A DNA stretch of 64,000 bases from UMGS1279 sp045577695 (GCA_045577695.1 JAZNIW010000001.1:1-64000), one strand, 5' to 3'; numbered from the stretch's first letter, positions 50,760 to 59,265 are shown. Notes: a model not told the origin generated them from the sequence alone. A program made the numbers and translations.

Positions 50760-53036
50760 ATGATTATAACTCTCTCTAAAACTCAAACTGGAAATGATAC
50801 TTCCATATTTGAAAAGTTTCTTGATTTATTAGGTCAAGCGCAAACAATATGGAGCATCTTACTTTTTCTGGCGTTTGTAATTTTATTTGTTTTGTGTCTG
50901 TTTTTGTTCAGAAAAAACGTAAATAAAAACAGCAAAAAACAGATTGATGCTTTTATAAAAGTAAAAAAATACTCTCCAGAGCTATATATTGAGTTAAACG
51001 AAAACATGGAGTATTTACGCTACTTCATATTTTCATATCGTTGGAAATGGAGAATTATAAGAAGATACAATTTGTTATTTAAAGGTTATGTAGGAAAACA
51101 ACTAAAGCAAGCGCATAAAAACAATATATGCTATAGACTTTCTTATTTTTCGAAGTATAAAACCGTAAAAAAGCAAATTACTAATACTAATGAAGTTTTA
51201 ACTAAATTTAGAGACGACCGAGAAGATAAAAGAGAAACTTTAGGCGATTTCTATTTTTTGGCTAAAAGCTTATCTTATGATTGTATTAATGTCACCAGTG
51301 AACTTTTATCGTACTGCTCTAAAATAGAGAACAAAAATATAATTGTGGTAGGAAGTGCCGGTAACGGCAAAACAAGCCTACTTTGCCGTGCAACCGAAAC
51401 CGCTATAAAGAATAAATACCCATGTTTACTTTTGAACTCAAAAGATATTGATAAAAATGCTGTTGATTTTATTTTAGACAAATTGCCTTTAATCTGGAAG
51501 GTGAAGAATTATTCTAAGTGGTTTTTGAAAGCAATTAACTTTTTTCTGCTTATTAGAAGGAAATACCTGTTTGTTCTCATTGATGCTATCAACGAAAATG
51601 ATTCAGAAGAATTCTTGAATTCTGTCGGAACAGTGTGTGATTACTTTGATAATTATAGCAGGGTTAAAGTTATACTCTCTTGTAGAAGTGAGTATTTCGA
51701 TTATAGATATAAAAAATTGTTTGGCGAAGGCGAAAAGAATCTTGATATATTTAAGTTGTGTACCACTGACTATGATCGGCGTGCTGTTAATAAATTCTTC
51801 TTAAAATATAATAGTTATTATGAAGTTCCATATAGATTTTCTGATAACATTCACAATAAAATAAGAACGTCATTGTTTCTTATGCGAATTTTCTTCGAAG
51901 TTAATAGTGGGCTTCCTTATGAAAATTTGGAATTTCAAAACGCTGAGATTTATAAGCAGTATATTGACAAAGTTGCTTCGGAACATAATGATATCGATGT
52001 AAACAAAATTATTAGGCAAATTTCTTCTAAAATGATTGATTCTAAATGTTATGACAAAGTCGAATTATCAGTGTTGAATCTTTCAAACACAGAGAAAAAT
52101 GCTTTATTAAATCTACTTGATAATAATCTGCTTATTAATAAAACTATCCAATTAGGCGTTGGTATTTCCGAAAGGACAACGGAATTTTTATATTTTATTT
52201 TCGATGAATTCAGAGATTTTTGTATCGCCAAGGAGCTTATTATTCGTGATGAAGACAATAATGATCAAGATTACTCGTTGTTTTTTAATACAATTAACTT
52301 TATGAGCGAAAATGCTTTGGCTCCGCTTGAGGGAATATTAAAATATGGCTATTATCATTTCAAAAAAATCGATAAAGTTGAATTGTGCAAAAAGATTTTA
52401 AACGCATTTGGGAAATCAAATATACAGCAGGCAAATTTCACGCATCGTTACGATCGGGAAAGAACTTACTATTTTGATGATTTTGGTCTGTCGCTGATCT
52501 ATATGGATGGCAGAACATTACAGGATTACGAACATAAATATGTTTATAATTCACTTAGAACATCCAATCGCAGTAATATTCAGATATTCTTTTTCCTCCT
52601 CAATAATGAAATTGCAAATGAAGAACCAAATTTGTGTCAATATTTGGACATTGTACTCAATGAAACGGATGAAAAAATACTGTCTTCTTTGGTCTATGAG
52701 CTTGTAGAGGAAGAAAAATATTTCAGAAATACCCCAAAATTGATTGATACCTTCTATAAACGGATTAATATTACATATTCCAATTCATCGCAAATTTCTG
52801 AAAATATTAAAAAGATGTTAATATTGATTTTTTCTTATGAGCCGTTGGAGTGGTATCAGACAAAATCGGGAGGGCCTATCGAGTTTGATGATTTATTATA
52901 TGATGCTGTGATTTCAGTAATAAAATGTAAAGAATTGAAAAAATCTGTTCAAGAATTAAAGGATTATAGGAATCCTACAGTGGATAGTATTGATGATATT
53001 ATGGCTCTCATTAGTGGGATTTACGGAAAGAAGTGA
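50760..53036 (+). CDS. Membrane-anchored NACHT/STAND-type NTPase
   Basis: 758 residues. One N-terminal transmembrane helix (about 34-54) is followed by a basic region and a P-loop domain: Walker A GSAGNGKTS (about 198-206), Walker B YLFVLIDAINEND (about 276-288), and VILSCRSEY. These are the marks of NACHT-like signal-transducing ATPases used in bacterial immunity (for example Avs and other NLR-related proteins). The last 350 residues are helical repeat-like and may sense a ligand. No effector domain is evident in the chain, so the effector may be a neighbour. Very AT-rich; starts 64 bases after the def-like gene. Confidence 0.75.
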   Translation: MIITLSKTQTGNDTSIFEKFLDLLGQAQTIWSILLFLAFVILFVLCLFLFRKNVNKNSKKQIDAFIKVKKYSPELYIELNENMEYLRYFIFSYRWKWRIIRRYNLLFKGYVGKQLKQAHKNNICYRLSYFSKYKTVKKQITNTNEVLTKFRDDREDKRETLGDFYFLAKSLSYDCINVTSELLSYCSKIENKNIIVVGSAGNGKTSLLCRATETAIKNKYPCLLLNSKDIDKNAVDFILDKLPLIWKVKNYSKWFLKAINFFLLIRRKYLFVLIDAINENDSEEFLNSVGTVCDYFDNYSRVKVILSCRSEYFDYRYKKLFGEGEKNLDIFKLCTTDYDRRAVNKFFLKYNSYYEVPYRFSDNIHNKIRTSLFLMRIFFEVNSGLPYENLEFQNAEIYKQYIDKVASEHNDIDVNKIIRQISSKMIDSKCYDKVELSVLNLSNTEKNALLNLLDNNLLINKTIQLGVGISERTTEFLYFIFDEFRDFCIAKELIIRDEDNNDQDYSLFFNTINFMSENALAPLEGILKYGYYHFKKIDKVELCKKILNAFGKSNIQQANFTHRYDRERTYYFDDFGLSLIYMDGRTLQDYEHKYVYNSLRTSNRSNIQIFFFLLNNEIANEEPNLCQYLDIVLNETDEKILSSLVYELVEEEKYFRNTPKLIDTFYKRINITYSNSSQISENIKKMLILIFSYEPLEWYQTKSGGPIEFDDLLYDAVISVIKCKELKKSVQELKDYRNPTVDSIDDIMALISGIYGKK

Positions 53037-53040
53037 AAAT

Positions 53041-53418
53041 ATGAAAATAGGTACTTTGGTTTTCTATAAAAAAAGTTTCAAAACATCACCCATAGGTGTT
53101 TATCACTTTTTTGGCGTAAGAAGGAGGAGTTATGCCGGCAGTATCGTGAAAAGGATGTATGATTATTTTTGTGGTGGGGCAAAGAATTTGTTTTTAGAAT
53201 ACCTTTTATGTTACAGTAAGGAATATGAATCGTATAAGCAATTCCTTTTGGAAAAATACAATCTGTTTGAATATGAGGTTGAAAATATTATTTCTTGGCG
53301 CCTTTATTGCAAAGATTTATCCTGTACTCCCGATATTAATGTGAAAGAGTTTTTAGAGTATGATGAAATGAAAAACGCTATAAGTGACTTGTTGGGGGAA
53401 GTTGCAGATGAAGATTAG
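53041..53418 (+). CDS. Unknown small protein next to the NACHT gene
   Basis: 125 residues, not recognised. The first part is basic (FYKKSFKTSPIGVYHFFGVRRRSY), the rest helical and rich in Tyr, Glu and Cys, with an acidic end. It starts 4 bases after the NACHT gene and overlaps the next gene by 11 bases, so it is within the same unit. Confidence 0.6.
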   Translation: MKIGTLVFYKKSFKTSPIGVYHFFGVRRRSYAGSIVKRMYDYFCGGAKNLFLEYLLCYSKEYESYKQFLLEKYNLFEYEVENIISWRLYCKDLSCTPDINVKEFLEYDEMKNAISDLLGEVADED

Positions 53419-53806
53419 AGATGGTTTTGTAACAAACAGTTCATCAACAAATTTTATGATAATATGTAAGGAAGAATTAACCGCTGATTATTTAGCAAAA
53501 AAGTTGGGATTTAAAAACAACTCTTTTATTAGAACTTTAGGAAATGACTTAGCTCATCAAATTATCTCAGGAACCAGCAGAGGTGTCAGGTGGTTTGAAA
53601 TAGATGAGATTAATCACGAAAATGTTTTAAAGATTTTTGGGGAGAAAAGTGCGAAAAAATACCGCGAACTTACTGAAAAAGGTTTTTATACATATGTGGG
53701 ATATACCAGTTCAGATGATGATTGCCTCTCTTCGTTTATGACTATGGACAGTTTTATCATAGATGAAAAAGACTTCTACATGGATGGAAAGAATTGCGCG
53801 TGGTAA
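53408..53806 (+). CDS. Small protein with N-terminal GFVTNSSST motif
   Basis: 132 residues. It begins MKIRDGFVTNSSSTNFMII. A leader of the form (K/R)xGFVSNSSSSSF is one I recall at the very start of many otherwise unrelated phage and mobile-element proteins; its role is not established to my knowledge. The remainder looks alpha/beta with Asp-rich ends. The ATG at 53408 follows GGGGGAAG and overlaps the previous gene. The radical SAM gene follows at once, so the Ser-rich leader is a possible modification substrate. Confidence 0.6.
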   Translation: MKIRDGFVTNSSSTNFMIICKEELTADYLAKKLGFKNNSFIRTLGNDLAHQIISGTSRGVRWFEIDEINHENVLKIFGEKSAKKYRELTEKGFYTYVGYTSSDDDCLSSFMTMDSFIIDEKDFYMDGKNCAW

Positions 53807-53807
53807 T

Positions 53808-54896
53808 ATGATATTTTATAAGGATAAAAATTATAATTTCATTGAGTATTTCAATGAACTCAACGGATTTTTGCTAAGGAGCAATGTGTTGAAAAATGGA
53901 GTAGAAACAGATGTTGTTCCATTTAGGCGTTCATATCCGGAGTTGATTGATGTTGGTATTATGGGAACTTGCACAGCCTGCGATAAAGGAATATGCAAAG
54001 CTGCAGGTATTGATTGTTATCAAAACGCCTCGTTATCTAAGCGCCCCAACATGTCATTGAAGATTTATAAAGCAATTGTTGAACAGAGCAAAGGAAAAAC
54101 ATTTCAAATTGCTTTGGGCGGTGCTGGGGATCCAAATAAGCACGAAAGTTTTAGAGAAATTCTTGAATTGACGCGCGAAAACCTTATAGTGCCCAATTTA
54201 ACAACAAGCGGTTATAAACTTACCGATGATGAAATATCATTGATGAAAAAATATTGTGGAGCGGTTGCGGTTTCATTTTATTCCAGATTGCTCCCCAATA
54301 AACAAGAATCAAATGAAATTACTATTAGCGCCATAAAGCGTTTAATCAGTGCTGGATGTACTACAAACATTCATTATGTTGTTTCAAAAAACAATTTGGA
54401 GGAAATAATCTATCGTTTACAAAACAACCTTTTCCCTGAGGGTATAAATGCGTGCGTTTTTTTATTATATAAACCTGTTGGTCAAGCTGATTGTACGAAA
54501 ATGCCAACAATAGATGATGCAACATACAAAAAGTTTATTGATTTGGCAACGAATAAAAAATATAGATTCAAAGTTGGTTTTGATACATGTCAATCGCCTG
54601 CACTTAGGATGTTCGGAAAAACTATTTCTGAGGAATCTTTGGATTTTTGTGAATCAGCAAGATTTTCTATGTACATAGATTGTGAGAATCAAGCATATCC
54701 TTGTTCGTTTGGTTGGATGACCGATGAATATAGGGTGGATTTAAATGATAATACCATTTCTGAAGCATGGAATTCCGATCAGTTTAATGATTTTATAAAA
54801 GCACAACATTTAAAATGCGGCAGGGATGATAAGACGGAATGTCGGTGTTGCGCATTAGACTTAGGCATTAAATTATGTGATAAAGTATCTTTTTAA
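53808..54896 (+). CDS. Radical SAM/SPASM-like protein with non-standard Cys motif
   Basis: 362 residues. The N-terminal cluster site has Cys55-x2-Cys58-x4-Cys63-x6-Cys70 (GTCTACDKGICKAAGIDCYQ), not the usual CxxxCxxC. A GGAGDPN motif (about 104-110) and TTSGYKL follow as in radical SAM barrels. The C-terminal region has about eight Cys (CESARFSMYIDC...YPCSFGW...CGRDDKTECRCC...C), like SPASM auxiliary cluster domains of peptide-modifying enzymes. It starts one base after the Ser-motif gene and ends the unit at a terminator. A peptide or protein modification role is inferred. Confidence 0.75.
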   Translation: MIFYKDKNYNFIEYFNELNGFLLRSNVLKNGVETDVVPFRRSYPELIDVGIMGTCTACDKGICKAAGIDCYQNASLSKRPNMSLKIYKAIVEQSKGKTFQIALGGAGDPNKHESFREILELTRENLIVPNLTTSGYKLTDDEISLMKKYCGAVAVSFYSRLLPNKQESNEITISAIKRLISAGCTTNIHYVVSKNNLEEIIYRLQNNLFPEGINACVFLLYKPVGQADCTKMPTIDDATYKKFIDLATNKKYRFKVGFDTCQSPALRMFGKTISEESLDFCESARFSMYIDCENQAYPCSFGWMTDEYRVDLNDNTISEAWNSDQFNDFIKAQHLKCGRDDKTECRCCALDLGIKLCDKVSF

Positions 54897-54930
54897 AAGT
54901 GTTGCAGAAATGCAGCACTTTTGATTTTTA
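54897..54930 (+). terminator. Terminator after the radical SAM gene
   Basis: AAGTGTTGCA pairs with TGCAGCACTT (one G-U) around GAAA, followed by TTTGATTTTT. It marks the end of the AT-rich cargo. Confidence 0.8.
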
Positions 54931-55033
54931 TAAAGATTTAAAAACTAATAAAAACCAGTTTTATATCTGCATTTGTGAAATTTTTTCTGAAACACGTATG
55001 TAAAACTCTATTTTTTATTGTTTCAAATATTAT

Positions 55034-55073
55034 CTGGACTTGTGGAAAGTATTGTGGTATGTGTTTGTGTTGC
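55034..55073 (+). pseudogene. Remnant of the excisionase 3' end
   Basis: These 40 bases match 57956-57994, inside the 3' end of the excisionase gene, with about four differences and one indel. They also code WTCG-K-YCG compared with WTCGECCG. The fragment sits directly upstream of a DUF6809 gene and suggests recombination between elements. Confidence 0.6.
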
Positions 55074-55092
55074 AAAAGGAGGTGCAACGCAC

Positions 55093-55377
55093 ATGACAAC
55101 ACTTGAAGATTTATACTATGGAAACATTAGTCCACACGAAAGGTATATCAAGCGCGGAACGAGGGTTGACAAACTTGTGAAGCTGATATGCAAAAACGAG
55201 GAAGAACTGAATTCGGGACTCACAGAGAAACAAAAAGAAACTTTTGAAAAGTTCAAAGATTGCACAAGCGAACTGTCCTGCATAACCGAGCGTGAGGCAT
55301 TCAGTTCGGGATTTATCCTCGCAACACGCATAATGGTGGAAGTGATGCAAGGTTTAGAGGAAGTCGAGGATATATGA
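55093..55377 (+). CDS. DUF6809-type mobile-element protein
   Basis: 94 residues: LEDLYYGNISPHERYIKRGT, then a helical LTEKQKETFEKFKDC and FSSGFILATRIMVEVMQG. The gene at 60,298 is a paralogue with the same order (EEFYYGNIDPQAR..., FIMGFRLGANFAYDAF). The family is common in Firmicute integrative elements and has no known function. AAAGGAGG precedes the ATG; the stop overlaps the lipoprotein gene (ATGA). Confidence 0.75.
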   Translation: MTTLEDLYYGNISPHERYIKRGTRVDKLVKLICKNEEELNSGLTEKQKETFEKFKDCTSELSCITEREAFSSGFILATRIMVEVMQGLEEVEDI

Positions 55378-56174
55378 GAAAAATCATTATCCTTCTTCTC
55401 TGCTGTGGGCTGCTCGTAAGTATGGTAGGATGCGGTGGCAACACCGCACTGCCACCTACCGAGAGTCCGCCGACAACGGCATCGGAAATGGTAATAACAG
55501 AACCGCCCACCGAAACAGCACCGCCAGTGTCGGCGGCAGAGCCTACAGAGAAAGAAAAAGAATTTCCCTCGACTGAGAGCAAGGAACAGGCAACCAAACC
55601 GACTGTAACCGCCACAGAGCCTCCAACGACGGCAAAGCCGAAAGAGGAAACAAAAATTACCGAACCGAAGATTGAAGAACCTCCAAAAGAGGACGAAATA
55701 TATGTGAACAAACAATGGCCGGAGGTTGATTCTGCGGATATCGAAAAGCTCGTAATTGAAAAAGTAAATGCCTACCGTATAGCGCAGGGTGATACTGTAG
55801 CTACGATGCTCCCCGGACTGACTGATGTGGCACGGTACAGAGCGAAAGAACTTATAACGAACTTTTCCCACACAGACATTCGTGATGTGTGTAAAGAATT
55901 AAAGTATGGCGAGTTTGTAGATATGACACTCTACGGTATGACCGCCGAGGATAGTTACTATCAGGGTTACAGCCGTGAAGCCATAGGTATGGGAGAATGG
56001 TTCGGCACGGCAGAAGGTATGTCAGATCGTATCGCTGATGGCTTTCATCACAGCAAAGGTCACTGGTCGTATGTCGGCAGTTCTAAATATCCATACATTG
56101 CTGTTGGCGTAACCAAGGCAAACGATAAATGGTATATCTGCATCTGTATGAGCAAAGAAAACTACGGTGGATAA
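55374..56174 (+). CDS. Lipoprotein with CAP/SCP-like domain
   Basis: 266 residues. Signal peptide with lipobox LVSMVGC, so exported and lipid-anchored at Cys21. A Pro/Thr/Glu-rich spacer (about 25-110) spans the wall. A C-terminal CAP/SCP-like domain follows (IEKLVIEKVNAYRIAQG, ARYRAKELITNFSHTD, MSDRIADGFHHSKGHWSYV, YIAVGVTK). Such proteins occur in transfer elements and in surface biology, with unclear activity. It overlaps the DUF6809 gene by 4 bases and is followed by a terminator. Confidence 0.75.
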   Translation: MRKIIILLLCCGLLVSMVGCGGNTALPPTESPPTTASEMVITEPPTETAPPVSAAEPTEKEKEFPSTESKEQATKPTVTATEPPTTAKPKEETKITEPKIEEPPKEDEIYVNKQWPEVDSADIEKLVIEKVNAYRIAQGDTVATMLPGLTDVARYRAKELITNFSHTDIRDVCKELKYGEFVDMTLYGMTAEDSYYQGYSREAIGMGEWFGTAEGMSDRIADGFHHSKGHWSYVGSSKYPYIAVGVTKANDKWYICICMSKENYGG

Positions 56175-56195
56175 AAACAAAACAAGGCGATTTAA

Positions 56196-56240
56196 GGCGG
56201 GTGGTTACTCAGGTGAGTAAACACTCGCCTTTTTCTTTTT
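56196..56240 (+). terminator. Terminator after the lipoprotein gene
   Basis: A 15-bp stem with one mismatch (GGCGGGTGGTTACTC with GAGTAAACACTCGCC, loop AGGT) is followed by TTTTTCTTTTT. Confidence 0.9.
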
Positions 56241-56941
56241 AATCGCAACGTGGGGCAAAAGAATGCGCCGAAACGCCAAAATTATAGTAGATCAAAAAAA
56301 TTTTTCAAAAAATTTTTCGCAGAATATTTATTATTAAAAACTACTCAAAATAAACAAAAATACTGTATGGAAATATTGGACGATTTTTTGCTGAAAACGT
56401 TGATGCTATGCGGTTTTCGGGGTGTTGACAAGGTGATTTTCGGTTGTTATAATGAGGTTGCACCAATGGAAAATGGTGCTTACAATTGAATAAAAAAGGA
56501 TGTCGGGTACAAAGCCGTCGTGACCTTAACGGGAAAGCTAAGATGGACAACGCCGCCAAGACCTCACACATGTGAGCGAGCGATAAAGCGTATGTGCCGA
56601 ACCGAAATAACAACGTCTTTCAGTTTGCGATGACTCACGATTGGTATGATGATACTTCTGCATGGCAGCTCATAGGCATATGAGATGTGGACGATAAGGT
56701 TGGAATCGATACCTGTTTGTTACATATGATTCTCGTTCTCAAGGAATCAACTTATTCCAAGAGATAGATGTTACGAGAAGCTCTGCATCCTTCGTTTAAC
56801 AAAGTAACTCAATTTTAGCACAGACCTTGTCAATATCACTTTCCTTATTCCCCTTATGCGAAACAAAAAGAACAAAGAAATTTTATGTGACTCTTATGCA
56901 ATGCCAAGGGGTCACTGTATCTAAAACTAAATACTGACAGT
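56241..56941 (+). other. 701-base region without a supported gene; possible structured RNA
   Basis: I find no convincing gene; a 79-codon frame (56250-56489) lacks a ribosome site and homology-like character. Bases about 56,500-56,760 change to a mixed composition with small hairpins, for example CTCACA-CA-TGTGAG (about 56,567) and CTCATA-GGCA-TATGAG (about 56,669), in a GC-richer island. This could be a structured RNA, a replication or transfer origin, or a decayed gene. Confidence 0.4.
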
Positions 56942-56992
56942 AAGACCACTTACAATGAAACGATACGTTTCTTGTAGGTGGTCTTTGTTTTT
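56942..56992 (+). terminator. Long hairpin before the HTH gene, attenuator or terminator
   Basis: AAGACCACTTACAA...GAAACG pairs with CGTTTC...TTGTAGGTGGTCTT, about 20 bp with small bulges, followed by TGTTTTTG. It lies 16 bases before the start codon at 57008 and immediately before its ribosome site, so it may attenuate that gene. Confidence 0.7.
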
Positions 56993-57007
56993 GAAAGGAG
57001 AAGTTAA

Positions 57008-57322
57008 ATGATCAATACACGACCATCAAGGAGAGATTTCTTTATAGTGGCAAACAGAATTTTTGAACTCCAACTCAAGCCGCGAGATTTTACAGTGTAC
57101 TGTTGTCTGCTACGACACGCTGATATTGCAAACCATACTTGCTTTCCGTCAAGGCGAACCATTTCGAAAGAGTGTCGGATTGACAAAAAGACGGTAGACG
57201 TGGCTCTCAACAGTTTAATAAACGTCGGGTTAATTCAAAAGATAACACGAACACGATATGACGGCAGTAAAACCTCAAACCTCTATTATGTAGTCGATCT
57301 TACGAAAACCAATAGTGAATAA
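57008..57322 (+). CDS. Winged-helix protein like the N-terminus of RepA-type initiators
   Basis: 104 residues. LKPRDFTVYCCLLRHADIANHTCFPSRRTISKECRIDKKTVDVAL is the HTH found in replication initiator A and phage/ICE regulators, followed by a wing (LIQKITRTRYDGSKTSNLY). It is much shorter than a whole initiator, so it is either a stand-alone regulator or a truncated rep gene. AAAGGAG precedes the ATG and the attenuator-like hairpin stands upstream. Confidence 0.7.
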   Translation: MINTRPSRRDFFIVANRIFELQLKPRDFTVYCCLLRHADIANHTCFPSRRTISKECRIDKKTVDVALNSLINVGLIQKITRTRYDGSKTSNLYYVVDLTKTNSE

Positions 57323-57719
57323 ATCTCAGTTGGGTAGGTTCGAAACTTCTTATCAATAACAAGACCCATAGAACAAAACCCAGAAATCTTACAACAGAAT
57401 AAAAAATATATAAGCAGCTAATTTAAAGCGCAATAAGCTGGTGGGAATGCAATCTCTGCCTTATTTCCTTCTTTTCTGCCGTAGTGGTAACACACTTGGA
57501 TGAAAAGAAAGCAGGAGAAAGGAAAGGTGCCGCAAAACGCCACCTTTCCGACTCACATCGGACGGCAATGCCGACCGTTAGGGGCTTTGTAGGCTATTCA
57601 CAAGTTAAATTACAGGTGTGCTACCTTTTTGCGATTAGCGCCGCAAATGTGCTACCTTTGGAAATTATTCCACCACCCATTTAATACTCGAAATATCGAA
57701 AAAATGAAAGGAGAACTTC
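57323..57719 (+). other. 397-base region with repeats, no gene supported
   Basis: Contains a hairpin GGAAAGGTG...CACCTTTCC (about 57,521-57,550). It also has two direct repeats TGTGCTACCTTT at 57617-57628 and 57648-57659 (31-bp period), between the HTH gene and the excisionase gene. The repeats may bind excisionase or initiator. No reading frame with a ribosome site is seen. Confidence 0.5.
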
Positions 57720-58034
57720 ATGAGTTACAGATATTATTTCAAAATGTTTAAGAATGAACCCGATGTGTTGACTGTACCGGATGTGGTAAGGCTGTTGAAG
57801 TTTGGTAAAAATACCGTCTACGGTCTTATCAAGGAAGGTAGGATTAGTAGTATCAAGCAGGGCAAGAAAATTATCGTGCCGAAGGTGTGCTTGGTTGAGT
57901 TCTTGACCGATGCAGGAAACTATCAGACACCGTCCCCGACAGTCCCGAATAATCTCTGGACTTGTGGAGAGTGTTGTGGTAGTGTTGGTGTTGCCCGAGA
58001 AACCGAAGGACAACTTCAAAAGAAAGGAGCGTGA
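57720..58034 (+). CDS. xis: Excisionase-family DNA-binding protein
   Basis: 104 residues. DVLTVPDVVRLLKFGKNTVYGLIKEGRISSIKQGKKIIVPKVCLVEFL is the full MerR-like HTH of excisionases. A Cys-rich tail (WTCGECCG) follows. It lies 4 bases upstream of the integrase, the usual xis-int order. Xis bends DNA and steers the integrase toward excision. AAAGGAG precedes the ATG. Confidence 0.85.
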   Translation: MSYRYYFKMFKNEPDVLTVPDVVRLLKFGKNTVYGLIKEGRISSIKQGKKIIVPKVCLVEFLTDAGNYQTPSPTVPNNLWTCGECCGSVGVARETEGQLQKKGA

Positions 58035-58038
58035 GTAA

Positions 58039-59226
58039 ATGAAACGAATCACAGGACACCTGACTGAGAAAAACAAAAAGTGGTATGCGGTCATCAATTT
58101 GTATGACTCGGATGGTAAACGCAAAGAGAAATGGCAAGGTCTGAATCTTGATGCGAACAAAGGAAACAAGCGTGAGGCGGAACACCGCCTCCGCCAGATC
58201 CTTGATCAATACAATACCGATGACCTATACAAGCGTGAAAACATGTCCCACGCCGACAAAGAGCGTAGCCGTGTGGCGCACATGCAGGTGGCGGATTACC
58301 TTCCCGAGTGGTTGGGGTCGCACAAGGTGAACGTATCGGAAACCACCTACGAGGGTTACAAGCTGATGATACAGTCGCGAATGGTTCCGTTTTTCCGTGC
58401 CTGCGGTGACCTAAAGGTCAAAGACATTACGGGTGATGAAATCAACGATTACTATATCCGCATCCGCAACGACGGACTCAAAGGCACGACTGCCCAACGC
58501 CATCACGCACTGTTGCATCTTGCTTTTAAGTCGGCGGTCAAGCGCAGAGTGATACCGAGCAATCCCGTTGAGCAAGCTGACAGACCGAAGGCGCAACAGT
58601 ATATCGGCAAATATTATAATGCCACCGAGCTGAAAGAACTGCTTGACAAAACGGTGGATGACCCGATACACATCGTAATATTCCTCGCAGCGTACTATGG
58701 GCTTAGGCGAAGCGAAGTGCTCGGTCTTAAATGGTCGGCGGTGGACTTTGAAAATAAGACGGTCAGCATCAGTCACAAAGTGGTGCAGAATGACAAAGGC
58801 GTTGTGGGAATGGACGTTATGAAAACAAAATCTTCTTACCGCACTCTGCCTCTAATACCGCAAGTGGAAGAAGTTCTCCTTGCCGAAAAGGAAAAGCAAG
58901 AAGAAATGATGCGAGTGATGCGCCGAGGTTATTGTAAAAAATACACCGACTACATCTGCGTAGATGCAATCGGTGAACTGATAAAACCAAACTACGTGAC
59001 CGACCATTTTAAAGTGGTGCTGAAAGAAAAAGGATTAAAACCCGTTCGCTTTCACGATCTCAGGCACAGTTGCGCATCGCTGTTACTTGCAAACGGTGTG
59101 CCGATGAAAATGATTCAGGATTGGCTTGGTCACTCTGATATGGGAACAACCGCTAATATTTACAGCCACATTGATAGCGAAAGCAAAAAGGCAAGCGCGA
59201 TGGCAATAGGTTCAGCGCTTTCCTAA
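58039..59226 (+). CDS. int: Tyrosine recombinase/integrase, Tn916 type
   Basis: 395 residues: an N-terminal AP2-like arm-binding part (NKKWYAVINLYDSDGKRKEKW), a SAM-like core-binding domain (about 80-170) and the catalytic domain. The catalytic set is Arg in YYGLRRSEVLGLKW, a beta-hairpin Lys in KTKSSYRTLPL, HDLRH, and GHSDMGTTANIYSH with the nucleophile Tyr. It ends 41 bases left of the att copy at 59,268 and so belongs to element 1. It inserts at the tRNA-Ser anticodon loop. Confidence 0.95.
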   Translation: MKRITGHLTEKNKKWYAVINLYDSDGKRKEKWQGLNLDANKGNKREAEHRLRQILDQYNTDDLYKRENMSHADKERSRVAHMQVADYLPEWLGSHKVNVSETTYEGYKLMIQSRMVPFFRACGDLKVKDITGDEINDYYIRIRNDGLKGTTAQRHHALLHLAFKSAVKRRVIPSNPVEQADRPKAQQYIGKYYNATELKELLDKTVDDPIHIVIFLAAYYGLRRSEVLGLKWSAVDFENKTVSISHKVVQNDKGVVGMDVMKTKSSYRTLPLIPQVEEVLLAEKEKQEEMMRVMRRGYCKKYTDYICVDAIGELIKPNYVTDHFKVVLKEKGLKPVRFHDLRHSCASLLLANGVPMKMIQDWLGHSDMGTTANIYSHIDSESKKASAMAIGSALS

Positions 59227-59235
59227 AAAGAGAAA

Positions 59236-59265
59236 ACTCCTTGAAGGATAAAACCTTCAAGGAGT
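59236..59265. terminator. Hairpin between int and the attachment site
   Basis: ACTCCTTGAAGG with its perfect complement, 6-nt loop. No T-run follows; the stem ends right at the 57-bp att core. It could stop int transcripts or protect the site. Confidence 0.55.

Noticed and set aside
53808..54896. Viperin-like identity for the radical SAM protein
   Set aside because: It lacks CxxxCxxC and the prokaryotic viperin context (nucleotide kinase), and its Cys-rich tail fits SPASM-type enzymes better.
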